NCBI GenBank assembly: GCA_031255815.1
Contig: JAIRRU010000062.1
Location: 1 to 8,110 of the forward strand
Length of the DNA: 8,110 bases
Direction of reading: 5' to 3'
DNA from: Treponema sp.
GTDB lineage: Bacteria > Spirochaetota > Spirochaetia > Treponematales > Breznakiellaceae
Shown: piece after piece, positions 5,560 through 8,110 of the stretch
Layout: each line of letters starts with the position of its first letter
Position numbering within the stretch: the first letter of the stretch is position 1
Notes under the pieces: generated by a model
The model's input: the letters and a program-made list of their open reading frames with translations, nothing else
Told to the model about the DNA's origin: nothing
The model's database searches: none
Translations under genes and position numbers: made by a program

Positions 5560-8110
5560 TTAGTTGAGCAGTGCCGCCGTCTCCTCTTGATCCCAGCGGA
5601 TCGCTATATCGGCGGGGCGTTCCGCGGAGATATTCTTTAAGTCCTTGTTGGCCCCCAGTTCCAGAAGCAGGGATATAAGTTCCGGATTGCCGTAACGGGC
5701 GGCGTAATGAAGGATCGTGTTCCCCGAAGCGTCCCGGGCGTGGATTGCCCTACCGGAAAACAGCGCCTGTACGCCTGTCTGGCCTTTGGCGAGGGCCAGT
5801 TCTCCGGGGGTTTTTCCGTCCCCGGCAACGGTGAAGGGATCGGCGCCGGTATCGGCCAGAAATTTGGCGCAGTCCCAGGCTCCCTGATCCACCGCGAGCC
5901 GCAGGGGGTTGCGCCCTTCCGCGTCTATGGCGGAAAGACGGGCGCCCTGGTTAGCGATGGTCTCGATTACGCTGAGGGGGGCGCGTTCGTTAATGGCGAT
6001 GTGCAGGGGCGAGGCCCCGTTATCGTCGGCCGCGTAGATCCGGTCTTTGGGCAAGAGGGTGGAGACCAGGCGGGGTGATATGGAAAGGGCCATCTGGAAA
6101 GGGGTTCTGCCCATGGCGTTTTTCGCGTGAATGGGGGTGCCCCAACCCAGCAGCATGGTGATGAGATCGCTCCGCTCGGCGGCCACCGCGATATGAAGAG
6201 GGGTGTCCCCCCGGCTGTTCCGGGTGTTGGGGTCAGCCCCCAGATCCACCAGGCGCTCTACCGTTCCGGGGAAGCCCGCCAGGATCGCTTCCATGAAGGG
6301 GGTGTTGCCGTCGGCGTCCCGGACTTCGATGTCCGCCCCCCTGGTTATCAGTATAGTTTCTATGTCGGCAATCCCCAGCCGTATCGCGTCGTGGAGGGGG
6401 GTCTTGCCGTTAAGGGCGTGGGCGTCAATGTCGATCCCCGCCTCGATAAGCGCCAGGGCGGTTTTCCGGCTGTTCCACCGGACCGCCGCGTGGAGGGCCG
6501 AGTTGCCCATATTGTCCCGGCTGGACAGGGAAGCGCCCGTTTCAAGCAGGATCTTTACGGTAGTATCGTTATTGTGCTTTACCGCTACAAAAAGCGGGGT
6601 TTCGCCGGTGGCGTTGGCCGCCTCGGTATAGGCCCCCTGCTGAATCAGGAACGGAATATACCCGTCCAGTTTCCACTGGGCGGCGTAGTGAAGCATGCTG
6701 TTTCCCAGCCCGTCTTTAGCCGTAATGGTGCGGGGGCTGATCATCCAGTGCCGTACACCGCCGGGGGAATGAAAGGTAAGGTAAAGCGGGCTCTCGCCCC
6801 GGGTATTGGGGGCGAAAATATCCGCCCCCCGGGCAAGAAGCATCTCGCCGATTGCCGCTTCATTCTGCCTGACCGCCAGATGGAGGCTGGTTTCACCTTC
6901 CTTGTTTCGGGCATTGACCAGGGCCCGCTGGTCCAGGATAAGGCCGATAATCTTTATATCCCCGCGATTCTCAATGGCGATATGGAGCATGGTGTTCCCC
7001 GCGCTGTCCGCCTGGTGGACTGTTTCCGGGCTAATCAGGGCGCTTAAAACCGGGCCGTTTTCCTCCAGGGCTTTGCCGAAAGGCGTTTTGCCGGCGTTAT
7101 CCGCCGCGAAGACATCCGATTGATAGGCCAGCAGCAGGGGGATAGCCTGGAGGCGGCTTTCTTCTACCGCCAGGTAGAGGGGGGTCTTTCCGTCGATATT
7201 CCTGATCGTTACATCCGCGCCGCCCCCCAGCAGGGCCTGGATAATTTCGGCGTCCCGGTTAAGGGTAATGGCTATATGGAGGGGGGACTCTCCATGCTCG
7301 TCCCGCAGGTTCGGGTTCGCCCCGTGGGAAAGCAGGAGCTTAATAGCCGCTAAATGGCTTGCCGGGGGGGCGGCAATGTGAAGTATGGAGTTTCCCTTCG
7401 CGTCCTGGGCGTCTATTTCAGCCCCGCAGGAGATAAGTATTTCCATTGCCTTAACATTGCCTGAACGGGCCGCCTCGTGGAGCGGGGTAGTACCCGAGGC
7501 GTTTTTGATATTGATATCCGCCCTTTTTTCAATGAAGAAGGTGATAAGCCCCGTGTAACCTTCCCTGGCGGCGTAGTGCAGCACCGTTTCCCCATCGGCG
7601 CCGCGGATATTGGAGTTTGAAGTACGGGCCGCCGGCGCGAAATAGGGGAATATGAGATTATCCGACTGATCCCCGGCAAGGATGAGTTTTTCCGCAATCT
7701 CCGCGTGATCCCGGGATTCAGGCCGGCTCAGGGCCAGATCCAGCGGGGTTTCCCCCTCTCTGTCCTTTTTGAGTACCGGCTTCGTGGTATTCAGTATCAG
7801 ATCCACGGCTTTGACACTTCCCTTAAGAGACGCCAGGTGGAGGATGGTCCTTCCCCGGGAATCCGCCGTTTCAATCGAGGAGGCCGTTAAAATGGAGTTG
7901 AGGAAATCCCCCTCGGAGGCGATACCGCTTAGGGCCGGGCTGCTGTTATCAGCCATGGGGACATGGATATCCGCCCCCGCGACGGTAAGAACCTTAGCCA
8001 CGGCAGGGTCCTGTTTCTGGGCGCTGATGACCAGAGGCGTCCTTCCTTCATAGTCCTGGGCATTCACGTCGGCCCCCAGGGCGATAAAGAAGCCAGCCAA
8101 ACCGGGATCC
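5560..8110 (-). CDS. Large ankyrin-repeat protein, N-terminus beyond window
   Basis: The frame is open from the right edge to TAA at 5562-5560, about 849 codons. A TTG at 8100-8098 lies in the middle of a repeat (codons for D-P-G precede it in frame), so it is not the start. I count about 24 complete ankyrin repeats, plus a partial one at each end, with the usual pattern (D/N)xxGxTPLHxA...LLxxGADxxxx. Counting from the TTG codon, good examples are 200-232 (NASGTTPLHEAARSG...), 628-660 and 790-822. The array is interrupted by one non-ankyrin linker near 143-166 (DQSDNLIFPYFAPAAR), which may divide two solenoid blocks. No enzymatic, membrane or export segment is visible in the part seen. Ankyrin solenoids bind other proteins; the partner and cellular location are unknown because the N-terminus, where a signal peptide would lie, is missing. 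It is convergent with the recN operon, and its promoter is outside the window. Confidence 0.93.
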   Translation of the reverse strand, partial: DPGLAGFFIALGADVNAQDYEGRTPLVISAQKQDPAVAKVLTVAGADIHVPMADNSSPALSGIASEGDFLNSILTASSIETADSRGRTILHLASLKGSVKAVDLILNTTKPVLKKDREGETPLDLALSRPESRDHAEIAEKLILAGDQSDNLIFPYFAPAARTSNSNIRGADGETVLHYAAREGYTGLITFFIEKRADINIKNASGTTPLHEAARSGNVKAMEILISCGAEIDAQDAKGNSILHIAAPPASHLAAIKLLLSHGANPNLRDEHGESPLHIAITLNRDAEIIQALLGGGADVTIRNIDGKTPLYLAVEESRLQAIPLLLAYQSDVFAADNAGKTPFGKALEENGPVLSALISPETVHQADSAGNTMLHIAIENRGDIKIIGLILDQRALVNARNKEGETSLHLAVRQNEAAIGEMLLARGADIFAPNTRGESPLYLTFHSPGGVRHWMISPRTITAKDGLGNSMLHYAAQWKLDGYIPFLIQQGAYTEAANATGETPLFVAVKHNNDTTVKILLETGASLSSRDNMGNSALHAAVRWNSRKTALALIEAGIDIDAHALNGKTPLHDAIRLGIADIETILITRGADIEVRDADGNTPFMEAILAGFPGTVERLVDLGADPNTRNSRGDTPLHIAVAAERSDLITMLLGWGTPIHAKNAMGRTPFQMALSISPRLVSTLLPKDRIYAADDNGASPLHIAINERAPLSVIETIANQGARLSAIDAEGRNPLRLAVDQGAWDCAKFLADTGADPFTVAGDGKTPGELALAKGQTGVQALFSGRAIHARDASGNTILHYAARYGNPELISLLLELGANKDLKNISAERPADIAIRWDQEETAALLN
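5563..8055 (-). repeat. Higher-order repeat within the ankyrin array
   Basis: Most repeats are 33 residues, but some are 31 or 34, and the order of odd lengths recurs. Counting from TTG 8100, repeats of 31-34-33-31-33 residues begin at residue 334 (nt 7101) and again at 661 (nt 6120), a shift of exactly 327 residues with no gaps. Shared residues beyond the consensus include GKTPF/GRTPF, LHIAIENR/LHIAINER, EGETSLHLAVRQ/EGRNPLRLAVDQ and GNSMLHYAA/GNTILHYAA. A 33-31-33 module occurs a third time at residues 16-112 (nt 7765-8055), with its first repeat ending GADIHVP against GADIFAP. This points to duplication of a block of about ten repeats. Confidence 0.55.

Noticed and set aside
5413..5640. 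Plus-strand frame of 75 codons across the convergent spacer
   Set aside because: It spans the palindrome cluster and runs into the antisense of the ankyrin gene; it has no good ribosome site and no protein-like signature.
6127..7047. Plus-strand frame of 306 codons opposite the ankyrin gene
   Set aside because: It is a shadow of the repeat-rich ankyrin coding strand; its Gly/Val/Pro-rich periodicity mirrors the ankyrin period.
8098..8100. TTG as start codon of the ankyrin gene
   Set aside because: It is inside an ankyrin repeat and the frame remains open to the window edge, so the true start is further upstream.

Overview
The window looks like chromosomal DNA of a fairly GC-rich spirochaete, most likely a Treponema of the termite-gut type. 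That placement rests on the gene order cheW / DegT-like protein / NAD kinase / recN, which I remember (not checked here) from Treponema pallidum around TP0439-TP0442, combined with GC-rich codon use. There is no rRNA, tRNA, CRISPR array, phage gene or insertion sequence.

Layout, left to right. Positions 1-192 are leader DNA with a terminator-like hairpin near 36-60 and a possible sigma-70 promoter at 115-143 that would drive cheW. CheW (193-663) is followed by a 66-base gap holding a perfect 8-bp hairpin. Then comes a tight plus-strand cluster: a DegT/DnrJ/EryC1-fold protein (730-1908), NAD kinase (1920-2804), RecN (2813-4612) and an unrecognised 277-residue helical protein (4602-5435). The gaps inside this cluster are 11 bases, 8 bases and an 11-base overlap, so it is very probably one transcript. 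A 124-base convergent spacer (5436-5559) is packed with palindromes. The rest (5560-8110) is one minus-strand gene for a protein made almost entirely of ankyrin repeats; its N-terminus lies beyond the right edge.

Functionally, CheW links chemoreceptors to CheA. NAD kinase makes NADP and RecN acts in double-strand-break repair. The DegT-like protein has the aminotransferase fold but seems to lack the PLP-anchoring lysine, so its role is uncertain. No clear functional thread ties the operon together, although the cluster appears to be an old treponemal arrangement.

The points most worth a second look are the lysine-less DegT protein, the higher-order register in the ankyrin array (a run of unusual repeat lengths recurs exactly 327 residues later), and the palindrome cluster between the convergent genes, which may be a dispersed repeat. 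I found no clear previously undescribed multi-gene system.
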